The notes under the pieces: generated by a model
Told to the model about the DNA's origin: nothing
Databases searched by the model: none
What the model saw: only the letters and a program-made list of their open reading frames with translations
Shown here: in pieces, positions 1 to 8,616 of the stretch
Layout: each line of letters starts with the position of its first letter
Position numbering within the stretch: position 1 is the first letter of the stretch
Position numbers and translations under genes: made by a program
Source: Paraburkholderia phenazinium
GTDB lineage: Bacteria > Pseudomonadota > Gammaproteobacteria > Burkholderiales > Burkholderiaceae
DNA length: 64,000 nucleotides
Assembly: GCF_900141745.1 (NCBI RefSeq)
Contig: NZ_FSRM01000001.1
Location: 4,278,001 to 4,342,000, forward strand
Direction: 5' to 3'

Positions 1-1140
1 GAAGATGCACAGATCGGCGCAGGCGCCCACTGCAATTCGGCCGGCTTCCAGCTTCAGCACGGCGGCCGGGGCTGCGGTGATACGGTTGAGCGCTTTAGCC
101 AACGGTACGCCGGCCTCATCCGCCCACTTCACTGTCAGCGAGAGGAACAGCTCCAGACCCGTCGCGCCCGGCGTCGCTTCGGCGAAGGGCAACAGCTTTT
201 CATCATCGTCGACGGGGGTGTGATCGGAGCAGATTGCATCGATTGTGCCGTCGGCCAGGCCCGAGCGAATCGCTTCGCGATCGCGCTGCGAGCGCAGCGG
301 CGGATCAAGGCGGAACTGCGCGTCGAAGTAGCCGATGTCGAGGTCGATCAGGTGGATATGGTTCACCGTTACATCGCACGTGACCGGCAGGCCTTCTGCC
401 TTGGCCGCGCGCATCAGTTCGATGCCGGCCGCCGAGGACAGGTGCGAGAGGTGCACACGTGCCCCGGTCACGCGGACCAGTTCGAAGATCGTATGGAGCG
501 CGATGGTCTCGGCCGACACCGGCACGCCCGACAGCCCCAGCCGCGACGCCAGCGCCCCGCTCGCAGCGACGCCGCCTTTGCCCAGATATGCATCCACGGG
601 ACGCAGCCACACCGTGTAGCCATAGGTGTTCGCGTACTGCAGCGCGCGCAGCAGCACCTGCGTGTCCACCACGGGAACGTCCGCCTGCGAGAAACCGATG
701 CAGCCCGCTTCGGTCAGCTCGACCATCTCGGTGATCACCTGGCCTTTGAGGCCCACCGTCAGCGCACCAAGCGGATACACGTACGCCTGGTTCAGATTGC
801 GCGCGCGAAACTTGAGCATTTCAACAAGGCCCGGTTCGTCTAGCACCGGATCGGTGTCGGGCAGACAGACGAGGCTCGTCACGCCGCCCGCGAGCGCCGC
901 GGCCATTTCCGATTCGAGCGTGGCCTTATGTTCGTAACCCGGTTCGCGCAGACGCGCGGCGAGATCGACGAGTCCCGGCGCGATCGACAGGCCCTTGGCG
1001 TCGATCGTCTTCGCCGCGTGGAAATCCGCGGGTGCTGCGCCGAGTGCGACGATCTTGCCTGCCGCAATAAAAATGTCCTGCTGCTGTTCAGTGCCGGCCG
1101 CCGGGTCGATCAGCGTGCCGCCTTGAATATGAATCTTCAT
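1..1140 (-). CDS. pyrC': Dihydroorotase-like PyrC' (probably non-catalytic), partial
   Basis: The reading frame starts with ATG at 1140 and stays open to the window edge, so the C-terminus is missing; about 380 residues are visible. It has the amidohydrolase fold of dihydroorotase (start MKIHIQGG, LREPG near residue 64, HLSHLSS, CSDHTP). The N-terminal metal motif, normally D-x-H-x-H before LREPG, reads D-L-A-A-R here, so both zinc-binding histidines are gone. In Pseudomonas and relatives such an inactive homologue (PyrC' or PyrX) is encoded next to pyrB and is needed to assemble active aspartate transcarbamoylase dodecamers. The gene lies 17 bp downstream of pyrB on the same strand, which fits that role. 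The loss of the HxH is seen directly; the structural role is inferred. A separate active pyrC should exist elsewhere in the genome. Confidence 0.9.
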   Translation of the reverse strand, partial: MKIHIQGGTLIDPAAGTEQQQDIFIAAGKIVALGAAPADFHAAKTIDAKGLSIAPGLVDLAARLREPGYEHKATLESEMAAALAGGVTSLVCLPDTDPVLDEPGLVEMLKFRARNLNQAYVYPLGALTVGLKGQVITEMVELTEAGCIGFSQADVPVVDTQVLLRALQYANTYGYTVWLRPVDAYLGKGGVAASGALASRLGLSGVPVSAETIALHTIFELVRVTGARVHLSHLSSAAGIELMRAAKAEGLPVTCDVTVNHIHLIDLDIGYFDAQFRLDPPLRSQRDREAIRSGLADGTIDAICSDHTPVDDDEKLLPFAEATPGATGLELFLSLTVKWADEAGVPLAKALNRITAAPAAVLKLEAGRIAVGACADLCIF

Positions 1141-1157
1141 CGCTGCCTTTGTTTTGC

Positions 1158-2198
1158 TCAGTCGTTGTTGCCAGCCACGATGCCCATCACGGCCATCCGC
1201 ACCGCGATGCCGAACGTCACCTGATTCAGGATCACCGATTGCGGACCGTCCGCCACCTGCGAGTCGATCTCCACTCCACGGTTCATCGGACCCGGATGCA
1301 TGACAATCGCGTCGGGTTTCGCCAGCGCGAGACGCTCGGGCGTCAGTCCCCAGCTCTTGAAGTATTCTTGCGCAGACGGCAGCAGCGCACCGCTCATCCG
1401 CTCGTTCTGCAGACGCAGCATGATGATGACGTCAACGTCCTTCAGGCCTTCGTCAAGGTTGTGGAACACCCGCACGCCCATCTGTTCCAGACCGCCCGGC
1501 AGCAACGTGCGTGGACCGATCGCACGCACTTCCGGCACACCGAGCGTGGTCAGCGCATGGATGTCCGAGCGCGCCACCCGCGAATGCAGGATGTCGCCAA
1601 CAATCGCCACCCGCAGATTCGTGAAATCCTTCTTGTAGTGGCGAATCGTGTACATGTCGAGCAGACCCTGAGTCGGGTGCGCGTGACGGCCATCGCCGGC
1701 GTTGATCACGTGCACGTGCGGCGCGCAATGCTCCGCGATCAGGTACGGCGCGCCGCTCGAAGCATGGCGCACCACGAACATGTCCGCATGCATCGCCGAC
1801 AGGTTGTTGATGGTGTCCAGCAGCGACTCGCCCTTGCTCGTCGACGACGCGTTGATGTTCAGGTTGATCACATCAGCCGACAAGCGTTTCGCGGCAATCT
1901 CGAAGGTGGTACGGGTGCGTGTCGAGTTCTCGAAGAACAGATTGAACACCGATTTGCCGCGTAACAGCGGCACCTTCTTGACCTCGCGGTCCGTCACGCT
2001 GACGAACTGCTCGGCGGTGTCGAGAATGTGCGTGACGATCTTGCGCGGCAGGCCTTCGATGGTCAGCAGATGCTTGAGCTCACCGTTTTTGGTGAGCTGC
2101 GGGTTGCCCTTCAGGAAGCCGTAGCGAAAGCGATCCGGCGACGGCGTAGCGCCGGTGGTGTCCTGAGGATCCTTGGGAACCTGAGTAGCGGTATTCAT
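1158..2198 (-). CDS. pyrB: Aspartate carbamoyltransferase catalytic subunit
   Basis: Condenses carbamoyl phosphate with L-aspartate, the committed step of pyrimidine synthesis in the cytoplasm. The 346-residue protein has the carbamoyl-phosphate loop STRTRTTFE (about 92-100), HPTQGLLD, and [11 protein letters not shown] near the C-terminus. The frame extends upstream to 2261, but the start MNTATQ at 2198 fits the family better because the extra 21 residues overlap the end of pyrR and look non-native. The N-terminal extension of about 25 residues before the conserved fold is typical of class A enzymes that partner with a DHOase-like subunit. It lies between pyrR and pyrC' in one operon. Confidence 0.96.
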   Translation of the reverse strand: MNTATQVPKDPQDTTGATPSPDRFRYGFLKGNPQLTKNGELKHLLTIEGLPRKIVTHILDTAEQFVSVTDREVKKVPLLRGKSVFNLFFENSTRTRTTFEIAAKRLSADVINLNINASSTSKGESLLDTINNLSAMHADMFVVRHASSGAPYLIAEHCAPHVHVINAGDGRHAHPTQGLLDMYTIRHYKKDFTNLRVAIVGDILHSRVARSDIHALTTLGVPEVRAIGPRTLLPGGLEQMGVRVFHNLDEGLKDVDVIIMLRLQNERMSGALLPSAQEYFKSWGLTPERLALAKPDAIVMHPGPMNRGVEIDSQVADGPQSVILNQVTFGIAVRMAVMGIVAGNND

Positions 2199-2257
2199 GG
2201 GGTACCTGAGTTGTTTTGAGTGCGTGCGCCGCGGCGGGCACGGCTCGCACCTCACGC

Positions 2258-2788
2258 TCAATCGACGCGTGCTTCGGTGTGAAATGTGAAACGCTGATCC
2301 GCGGTGTCATCGCGCGCCAGCACGAGGGTCGCCTCGGCCGGCACATCCACCACCCCGCCGACAAAACGCGCCGCCACCGGCAATTCGCGTCCGCCCCGAT
2401 CGGCGAGCACGGCGAGTTCGACCGAAGCAGGGCGCCCATAGTCGTAAAGCTCGTTTAGCGCTGCGCGCACGGTCCGGCCGGTGTACAGCACGTCGTCTAC
2501 CAGCACGATGCGGCGACTGTCCACTTCGAACGGCAGCGAGGTCGGACTTGCCTGCGCGTGCAGCCCTTTCTTCGCGTAGTCGTCGCGATGCAAAGCGACA
2601 TTGACGACGCCGAAACTGCCGACGTTCAGATCTCGCGCGAGACGTTCCACGAGCCACGCGCCGCCGCTGTAGATGCCGGCGAGCACGACGCCGCTGGCGC
2701 CGCTGCGGTCACCGAGTTGTTCACCATAAGCGGCACGGATCTGTTCGAGCAAAGCGCGATACAGCGCCTCGGCGTCAATGGAACTCAT
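2258..2788 (-). CDS. pyrR: Bifunctional pyr operon regulator / uracil phosphoribosyltransferase
   Basis: PyrR family, 176 residues, with the PRPP-binding loop [10 protein letters not shown] at residues 97-106 and the GIYSGG loop near 38-43. Family members convert uracil and PRPP to UMP; in Gram-positives they also bind pyr mRNA to promote attenuation. In beta-proteobacteria the regulatory role is less clear. The gene overlaps ruvX by 14 nt upstream, and pyrB begins about 60 bp downstream, so the genes are probably cotranscribed. No PyrR-binding attenuator was recognised in the short pyrR-pyrB gap. Confidence 0.93.
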   Translation of the reverse strand: MSSIDAEALYRALLEQIRAAYGEQLGDRSGASGVVLAGIYSGGAWLVERLARDLNVGSFGVVNVALHRDDYAKKGLHAQASPTSLPFEVDSRRIVLVDDVLYTGRTVRAALNELYDYGRPASVELAVLADRGGRELPVAARFVGGVVDVPAEATLVLARDDTADQRFTFHTEARVD

Positions 2789-3215
2789 GATCGTCGGAAA
2801 GTCCGTCTAGATATTGCTGGAGGATGATGCAGGCTGCTTCGGCGTCGAGCATGTCCGCGCGGCCATTGCCGGCTCGAATCCCGGCCTTCGCTTCGACCGA
2901 CGAGTAGCGTTCGTCGATCCATGTCACCGGCAGGTTGAAGCGGCCGTTGAGCTGGTTGCCGAAGCGTTTTGCGAGTTGGGTCATTTCATGCGGTGCGCCG
3001 TCGGGATGCATGGGCAACCCGACCACCAGCGCATCCGGCTTCCACTCGGCGATCAGCTTGCCGAGTTCTTCGAAGCGATACTCGCGGTTACGGTTTTGCA
3101 CCACTACCAGCGGCCGTGCGCTTCGGGTCAGCGAGTTGCCGACCGCCACGCCGATGCGTTTTTCACCATAGTCGAACGCCATCAGCGTTGCCGCCCATCC
3201 GGCCGGGCTACTCAT
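2775..3215 (-). CDS. ruvX: Putative pre-16S rRNA nuclease / Holliday junction resolvase-like YqgF
   Basis: YqgF/RuvX family, 146 residues, RNase H-like fold. Motifs seen are [14 protein letters not shown] near the N-terminus (first catalytic Asp), [12 protein letters not shown] in the middle, and [10 protein letters not shown] followed by the C-terminal [10 protein letters not shown] with its Asp. In E. coli the protein is essential and matures the 5' end of 16S rRNA. The start ATG at 3215 is followed by MSSPAGW. In related genomes yqgE precedes this gene directly; here a TnpB element lies between them. It is the first gene of the ruvX-pyrR-pyrB-pyrC' run. Confidence 0.93.
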   Translation of the reverse strand: MSSPAGWAATLMAFDYGEKRIGVAVGNSLTRSARPLVVVQNRNREYRFEELGKLIAEWKPDALVVGLPMHPDGAPHEMTQLAKRFGNQLNGRFNLPVTWIDERYSSVEAKAGIRAGNGRADMLDAEAACIILQQYLDGLSDDHEFH

Positions 3216-3249
3216 CGCACATTGCCCCGCGAAATTCTATCCATCATGG

Positions 3250-4515
3250 CGACCGAAAAGGGCATATTCCTCAAGCTGTGGCTTTGTTGCCTCTCACACA
3301 AATATTGCGTACTGTATGAGATATGAACGTTAAGCGCGCATACCGATTCCGGTTCTACCCCACGCCCGAGCAGGAAATGATTCTTGCCCGGACGTTCGGG
3401 TGCGCGCGATTTGCCTATAATTATATGCTGCGACAGCGCACCGACGCGTGGTATGGACGTCAGGAACGCATGGGTTATCACGAAACCTCCGCGGCGCTTA
3501 CCGAACTCAAAAAGAGCGAAGAGCACGCGTGGCTCAATGAGGTCAGCTCGGTCCCAGTGCAGCAGGCGTTAAGGCACCTGCAAACGGCCTTCGCCAATTT
3601 TTTCGCAGGGCGCGCAAAGTACCCGACCTTCCGACGGAGGGACGGCACGCAGTCGGCCGAATACACCACCAGTGCCTTCAAGTGGAACGGGAGCGTTCTC
3701 AGACTGGCGAAGATGAATGCGGCACTTGCAATTCGCTGGTCACGCACAATTCCCAAGGGCGCAAAGGTAACGACCGTCACTGTGTCGAAAGACGTGGCAG
3801 GTCGATACCACGTTTCAATGCTTTGCGACGACGTCGTGACCGCACGACCGGATACCGCTGGGAAGATCGGTATCGATCTCGGGCTTACGCATTTTGCCAT
3901 TCTGTCTACGGGAGAAAAAATTGCCGCGCCGAACACGTTTCGAAAAAACGAGGCCCGGCTGGCAAAGCTGCAAAGGCGCCTCGCGAAAAAACAAAAGGGC
4001 TCGGCGAATCGCAGGAAAGCCAAGCTGAAAGTCGCGCGCATGTGTGCCAAGACAGCAGATTCCCGCAGGGACTTCCTGCACAAACTTTCGACTCGGTTGA
4101 TAAACGAAAACCAAGTGATCGCCGTCGAAAGCCTGTCAGTCCGCAACATGCAAAGCAATCGTTGTATCGCGAAATCGATCGCGGACGCATCTTGGTCGGA
4201 GTTCGTGAGGCAACTTGAGTACAAGGCGCAGTGGTACGGACGATCGCTGATCGGTGTCGACCGCTGGTATCCCAGCTCGAAGCGCTGTTCCAGCTGCGGC
4301 CATACGGTCGCGAAAATGCCGTTAGATGTTCGCGCATGGACGTGCCTTGAATGCGGAGCAACGCATGACCGCGATATCAACGCCGCTCGCAATGTTTTGG
4401 CCGCCGGACTGGCGGTTTCAGCCCATGGAGAGGTTGTAAGTCCCATGTCTCTTTGAGGCATTGGCTAAGCTCTACGAAGTGGGAATCTTCTCCTTTCACG
4501 GAGAGGAGCAGTCAA
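3250..4515 (+). mobile_element. IS200/IS605-type element carrying only tnpB (IS1341-like)
   Basis: A single tnpB gene with no tnpA, inserted between ruvX and yqgE, both on the opposite strand. The right end is clear: after the tnpB stop come GTGGGAATC, a TCTCC/GGAGA hairpin (4489-4493 with 4500-4504), and a terminal GTCAA at 4511-4515, the usual right-end layout of this family. The left end is not sharply defined; a small imperfect hairpin (CAAGC, TGTG, GCTTTG) lies near 3272-3287, so the left boundary is probably between 3240 and 3270. No target-site duplication is expected for this family. The element is less GC-rich than its neighbours. Confidence 0.8.
3323..4456 (+). CDS. tnpB: RNA-guided endonuclease TnpB (IS200/IS605 family)
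   Basis: A 377-residue TnpB with all hallmarks of an intact nuclease. It has an N-terminal helix-turn-helix start (AYRFRFYPTPEQ), RuvC-I GIDLGLTHFA with Asp185, RuvC-II IAVESLSVRNM with Glu269, a zinc ribbon with Cys322/Cys325 and Cys341/Cys344, and RuvC-III HDRDINAARN with Asp349 and Asp351. TnpB enzymes use an omega RNA from the element's right end to cut DNA beside a short target-adjacent motif, helping the element persist at its donor site. Without tnpA the element would need transposase in trans. Length is usual for the family (about 370-420). Confidence 0.93.
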   Translation: MNVKRAYRFRFYPTPEQEMILARTFGCARFAYNYMLRQRTDAWYGRQERMGYHETSAALTELKKSEEHAWLNEVSSVPVQQALRHLQTAFANFFAGRAKYPTFRRRDGTQSAEYTTSAFKWNGSVLRLAKMNAALAIRWSRTIPKGAKVTTVTVSKDVAGRYHVSMLCDDVVTARPDTAGKIGIDLGLTHFAILSTGEKIAAPNTFRKNEARLAKLQRRLAKKQKGSANRRKAKLKVARMCAKTADSRRDFLHKLSTRLINENQVIAVESLSVRNMQSNRCIAKSIADASWSEFVRQLEYKAQWYGRSLIGVDRWYPSSKRCSSCGHTVAKMPLDVRAWTCLECGATHDRDINAARNVLAAGLAVSAHGEVVSPMSL

Positions 4516-4535
4516 GCGTGACCTGCTTCGCCCGA
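4380..4535 (+). ncRNA. Candidate omega RNA (reRNA) of the TnpB element with guide
   Basis: In characterised TnpB systems the guide RNA scaffold comes from the 3' end of tnpB plus the right end, and the guide is the flanking sequence just beyond the element. Here TCCCA (4441-4445) can pair with TGGGA (4480-4484), and the terminal hairpin TCTCC/GGAGA is followed by GTCAA at 4511-4515. The guide would then start at about 4516 and match the end of yqgE. The 5' boundary is a guess. Scaffold pairing is seen in the sequence; transcription and function are inferred. Confidence 0.6.
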
Positions 4536-5090
4536 GAGCATCGAAAGGGAAATACCGAGCAGCGCGAGCGCGGCTTCGAGGCGTTCTTCGGCCGGCACGT
4601 CGAACACGATTTTCGGATCGGATTCGACGGTGAGCCAGCCATTCTTTGAGATCTCTTCCTCGAGCTGGCCCGCGGCCCAACCTGCGTGGCCGAGCGTGAG
4701 CAGAAAACGTTCCGGACCCGTCCCGCTCGCGACGGCCTCGAGCACGTCTTTGGAGGTGGTCATTTCCAGACCGCCGGGCACCGACATCGACGACGTATAA
4801 GGGCTGCCGTCTTTCGGATAATGCAGCACGAAGCCGCGCTCCGTTTGCACCGGGCCGCCGAAATAAACTGGGACATGCAGCAGGGGTTCGATCTCGAGCT
4901 TCAGATCGATGCGACTGAACAGCGCTTCCAGATCGATATCGGTCGGCCGGTTGATCACCAGGCCGAGCGCACCGCGCTCGCTGTGATCGCAAAGGTAGAC
5001 CACCGTTCCTGAAAACGTAGGATCCGCCATGCTCGGCATGGCGATCAGGAACTGGTTAGTCAGATTGATGCGATCGGTACTCTTGGACAT
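4512..5090 (-). CDS. yqgE: UPF0301 family protein YqgE/AlgH
   Basis: A 192-residue YqgE/AlgH protein with the conserved start LTNQFLIAMPSMADPTFSGTVVYLCDH, LGLVINRPTD, and YFGGPVQTERGFVLH. Its biochemical role is unsettled; in Pseudomonas algH was linked to alginate regulation, and the gene is widely paired with yqgF. The frame continues to 5177, but MSKSTDR at 5090 is the better start because the conserved domain begins a few residues later. The stop codon (4512-4514) coincides with the terminal bases of the TnpB element, so the last codon may be supplied or preserved by the insertion. Confidence 0.92.
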   Translation of the reverse strand: MSKSTDRINLTNQFLIAMPSMADPTFSGTVVYLCDHSERGALGLVINRPTDIDLEALFSRIDLKLEIEPLLHVPVYFGGPVQTERGFVLHYPKDGSPYTSSMSVPGGLEMTTSKDVLEAVASGTGPERFLLTLGHAGWAAGQLEEEISKNGWLTVESDPKIVFDVPAEERLEAALALLGISLSMLSGEAGHA

Positions 5091-5290
5091 AGTTCGGATT
5101 TTAGCAAAGACGATGCGGAATGGCGGGCTTTGAGCGTAGGGCAGATCAGCTGCCGCGATCCATGAACTGCGGATCATGTTGCCACTCTATCACGCGCTTA
5201 CACCTCGCCAACGGTGCGTATTCGGGTGCGCATCCGAGGGGTGCCGGTTCCTGCGTCCGCGCATGCAATCTGCAAGGCGGCTCAAGGGCG

Positions 5291-6709
5291 TCAGCCTTGC
5301 TCGATAGCCCGCGTCAGCGCGGCCAACGCAGGACCGGCGGCGGGCGGAGCAACGCCCGCGGCAATCTTGTGCAGCATGGCCCGCAACGCTTCAGCACCTT
5401 GCTCGAGCGCCTGTGCATCGGGCGCGCTCACGATCACGTGCGCACGCACCGCAGGTGTCGAGACACCGGCATGCGCGCGGCGGCGCCACGCGAGGCCGAG
5501 TGCGTCTGCGAGCAGCGCAACATGACCGAGGCCGAGCGCGCACGCAGCGGCGCCGAGACGATACGCGGCGTCGCCGGCCTGCAGCGCTTCGCTCGGATCG
5601 GCTTTTTCCAGTTGACCGGCGCCCCGCGCATGTTCAGCGAGCGCGGCGATGGCCGCGTCAGCCGTCTGCAGGAAATCTTCATACGCGTGCGCGTTGACAG
5701 TCAGCAGGCCCAACTCGCGGGTACGAGTCACGCCCAGGCCACCCGCGCCAAGGCCTTGCACCTCCGTCGCGCCCGCTTCCCACAACGCCTCCGACTCCTG
5801 GGTGGCGGCCACGTGCCAGTCCACGGTCAAGCCGTAATCGTGCAGCAGTTCGACGTGTTCGGCATCCTCCGCTGCAGCACCGAAGAGCGCGTAATCGCGC
5901 CAGAGCAGCGCCAGCGTCGCACGTACCAGCGAGCGCGAAGCGAGCGTCGAGCCGCGAGCGTGATCCGCCAGGGCGAGATTGCAGCGTGCGTGGAAGCGCC
6001 GCGCGTCTGCGTCCCCGACTAAGTGACCGCTCACGCGCAGCGAGCGGGCACATACCGAAGCGAGACGCCAGAAGTCGTAGGGATCGGGGCCCGCGAGTTC
6101 GGCGAGGCACGCGTCGAGTTCATCGAGCGCGGCGCGCGTCAGCGCAGCTACCGCGGCGCTGGCTGCTCCGTCACTCGAATGCGCCCGCAACACCGGCAAC
6201 AAGGCCCGCTCGTAGCGAACCCGCAAGTGAGCGAGACGCTCCGCCGGCTGCGCGCTGAAGGACACGGGCGGCAACGGCCGCGCGGCCAGCGCAAAATCTT
6301 CGTAGGTGACCGTGAAGCCCGGCGTGCGCTGCGAAATCAGTGCACTGAGCGCCTGATAGTGGCCGTACAGAATCGGCGAGCAGGACAGCTCGCGCAGGTT
6401 GTGCCGCGTAGTTGCTGCACGGAAATCGTGCAAGGCCTCAGTGAACACCTGACGCGCGTCAGGTTCTTCGGGGGGGTCCGCAGCCGTTAATGGCGAGACC
6501 AGCACCAAGGCATCTGCCAGCTTCTGCGCCCCGAGCCAGCCCGCCTCGCGGAAAGCCTGCGCCGCGCGCAACAGCGCAGCCGCCGTGTCGCCGCGCTGCT
6601 CGAGCGCAAGCTGCGCCTCAGCGAGCGCGAGTTCCGCGGAACGGACCGATCCGCCACGCGGGTTGGGCAGTGCGTCGAAAGAGGCAGGTGATGCGGATCG
6701 AGGGATCAT
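5291..6709 (-). CDS. ChpA N-terminal/FimL-like protein (Pil-Chp related)
   Basis: A 472-residue, Ala/Leu-rich, mostly helical soluble protein without a signal peptide. The segment about 185-260 (RYERALLPVLR, then DPYDFWRLASVCARSL and DARRFHARCNLALADHARG) has the spacing of the non-catalytic N-terminal region of ChpA/PilL, which FimL of Pseudomonas also resembles. FimL-like proteins adjust cAMP and twitching motility. There is no HPt histidine, kinase or CheW domain. In Ralstonia-like genomes a pil-chp cluster lies beside rubredoxin, and here rubredoxin is the next gene upstream (from 6956), so this may be what remains of such a cluster. The family assignment comes from residue pattern only. 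Confidence 0.5.
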   Translation of the reverse strand: MIPRSASPASFDALPNPRGGSVRSAELALAEAQLALEQRGDTAAALLRAAQAFREAGWLGAQKLADALVLVSPLTAADPPEEPDARQVFTEALHDFRAATTRHNLRELSCSPILYGHYQALSALISQRTPGFTVTYEDFALAARPLPPVSFSAQPAERLAHLRVRYERALLPVLRAHSSDGAASAAVAALTRAALDELDACLAELAGPDPYDFWRLASVCARSLRVSGHLVGDADARRFHARCNLALADHARGSTLASRSLVRATLALLWRDYALFGAAAEDAEHVELLHDYGLTVDWHVAATQESEALWEAGATEVQGLGAGGLGVTRTRELGLLTVNAHAYEDFLQTADAAIAALAEHARGAGQLEKADPSEALQAGDAAYRLGAAACALGLGHVALLADALGLAWRRRAHAGVSTPAVRAHVIVSAPDAQALEQGAEALRAMLHKIAAGVAPPAAGPALAALTRAIEQG

Positions 6710-6785
6710 GGGCAGGCGACATGAACACGGACAAGCCGACGAACGCGATCACGCCGCCCGTCGGGACGCGCGACGCTTGCGACGG

Positions 6786-6956
6786 TCAGATCTGGACCAT
6801 CTCGAAGTCTTCCTTGCGGGCTCCGCATTCGGGGCAGGTCCAGTTAATGGGAACATCTTCCCAACGCGTGCCCGGCGCGATTCCTTCATCTGGCAATCCA
6901 GCTTCTTCGTCGTAGATCCAGCCGCAGATCAGGCACATCCAGCTTCTATATTCCAT
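6786..6956 (-). CDS. rubA: Rubredoxin
   Basis: A 56-residue rubredoxin. It starts MEYRSWMCLICGWIYDEE and contains the two CxxC(G) iron ligands, Cys8/Cys11 (CLICG) and CPECGARKEDF near the C-terminus, with the usual PGTRWEDVP loop between them. The single Fe(Cys)4 centre transfers one electron, for example to alkane hydroxylases or oxidative-stress enzymes. It is divergent from the ThiD-like gene and upstream of the FimL/ChpA-like gene on the same strand, with a gap of 76 bp. Confidence 0.97.
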   Translation of the reverse strand: MEYRSWMCLICGWIYDEEAGLPDEGIAPGTRWEDVPINWTCPECGARKEDFEMVQI

Positions 6957-7227
6957 TCTTGTGTCGCGTCAAAAAGAGCGTTGAAACGAGAGCCATGATG
7001 GTACCGTGTTGCCGCCCCAATGCCTAGCAATCGAAAGTCGCCACGTTGACGTGCCGCAGGCGCTCGGCAGACGAAGCTGGACAAGGCGCGGCGCGATGCC
7101 CCGATTCAGTGCGCAAAGTCCTCTGCGGATGCGAAAAAACGCCCCGTTAGCGCTTTAGGCCGCATAATTGAGGCGACTGCGCCCACGCTGCGCGCTTACA
7201 TACGCCTACTTCCTGCCAACCATTTTC

Positions 7228-8088
7228 ATGCCCAGCGACACGCCTCCGATCGTTCTCACCTTCGGCCTCTCCGATCCGACGGGTGCCTCCGGCCTGCAAG
7301 CCGACCTGATGACGCTAGCCAGCATGGGCTGCCACGGCGTCAGCGTGCTGACGGGTTTCACCGTGCGCGACTCGGCAAACTGTGACGAAGTCACCGGGCT
7401 GGATCCGGAAGTCGTTGCAACCCAGGCGCGCATGCTGCTCGAAGACATGCCCATCGCCGCCTTCAAGGTAGGAGCCGCCACGCGAGCGGAAGTGGTGAGC
7501 GCAATCGCCGAAGTCGTGGCCGACTACGACGATATTCCGCTGATCCTCGCTCCCGATTTCACGCTGGACGACGAGCACGTGCTCGCCGCCGACGAACTGC
7601 GCGAGGCGATTGCCGACCTGCTCGCACCGCAAACCACGTTGCTTGTGGCCGATCACGCCACCCTGCTCGCGCTCGCGCAGCCGGACGGCGACGCCGAGGC
7701 GCCGAGTCTCGACGCGGCAATCTCGCACCTACTATCGCAAGGCTGCGAATACATCCTGTCCACGGAAACCGGCACTCACCGGCTCGTCAATACGCTTTTC
7801 AGCGACGACGGCCAGTTGCGTCAGGATATGTGGGACCGTGGCCCGCACCGCATCATGGGTTTGACCGACACGCTGGGCGCTGCTATTGCCGCATTGCTGG
7901 CCAACGGTCAGGACCCGGCCGAAGCTGTGCGCGAAGCTCAGGAGTATCTGTATCAGGCCATGCGCAACGCGTTTCGTCCCGGGATGGGGGCCTATCTGCC
8001 GGACCGGTTTTTCTGGGCCCGCAGTAGCGATGAAGAAACGCCGCTGGGTAGCGCGAAGGATGCGCCGCCGGGAGAAGCGCGGCACTAG
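7228..8088 (+). CDS. Hydroxymethylpyrimidine/phosphomethylpyrimidine kinase (ThiD-like)
   Basis: PfkB/ribokinase-fold protein of 286 residues. The N-terminus (LTFGLSDPTGASGLQADLMTLASMGCHGVSVLTGFTVRD) matches ThiD, which phosphorylates HMP and HMP-P for thiamine synthesis. The C-terminal anion-hole region is LTDTLGAAIAALLANG, where ThiD usually reads G(T/S)GCT(L/F)SAAIAA; the Cys and neighbouring residues differ, so activity as a true ThiD is less certain. The start MPSDTPP at 7228 is preferred over an upstream in-frame codon at 7168. Burkholderiaceae commonly have this divergent copy beside rubredoxin and apart from the main thiamine operon. Confidence 0.82.
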   Translation: MPSDTPPIVLTFGLSDPTGASGLQADLMTLASMGCHGVSVLTGFTVRDSANCDEVTGLDPEVVATQARMLLEDMPIAAFKVGAATRAEVVSAIAEVVADYDDIPLILAPDFTLDDEHVLAADELREAIADLLAPQTTLLVADHATLLALAQPDGDAEAPSLDAAISHLLSQGCEYILSTETGTHRLVNTLFSDDGQLRQDMWDRGPHRIMGLTDTLGAAIAALLANGQDPAEAVREAQEYLYQAMRNAFRPGMGAYLPDRFFWARSSDEETPLGSAKDAPPGEARH

Positions 8089-8616
8089 GCGATGCGGGGC
8101 GGGGCCGGTCGCGGGCGGCCGGTACGCCCTGGATTATTTCCTGCGCTTACCTCTCAAGCTTACGCAGCACCGACTCCAGCCTTTCATGGGTTTCTGCGCG
8201 CCGCTCAAGACAGCGCCGCCGACAGCATTGGCCGATGCCTTCTCCCCTGACGGACATCCTCAAACTTAGCTGTTTCAGGCCCTCGCCGGGCTAGCCTCCT
8301 TTGGCACCGCTTCGCTCCCACCACATCCGGCCAGTCGCGTTACGAATCATCACGTACTCACGTTGGCACGCGGTGTTCAAGCAGAAAATTCGCACACCCT
8401 GATTACAAACGTAATCAAACGTTACAACTGGATTGCTTATCAGCCAGTAGAATTTACGAACTGTAATGTCGCCGGCGCCCCTTATGCCACCTCGGACCCC
8501 GTCTTTTCACACGCCTCAGGGCGATCACGCGTGCGCGATCGGTTCCCGCCGCAACGAACATTCGAATAGGCGCCCCGGTCAGTTGACCGGCATCGCCCTC
8601 CGCGGGAATCTTTAAA
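8089..8616. other. Intergenic region upstream of cysC
   Basis: About 530 bp with no convincing gene. Short frames here have no recognisable domain. Near 8392-8424 there are two direct 10-bp copies close to CAAACGTAAT / CAAACGTTAC that could belong to the cysC control region. No terminator of clear form was found after the ThiD-like gene. Confidence 0.6.

Noticed and set aside
8150..8280. Minus-strand short peptide (Arg-rich, about 36 residues) that looked like a transposase remnant
   Set aside because: Too short and without any motif that could be tied to a known transposase.
8363..8569. Short plus-strand frame upstream of cysC
   Set aside because: No domain, no ribosome site and unusual composition for this genome; it lies in promoter-like DNA.
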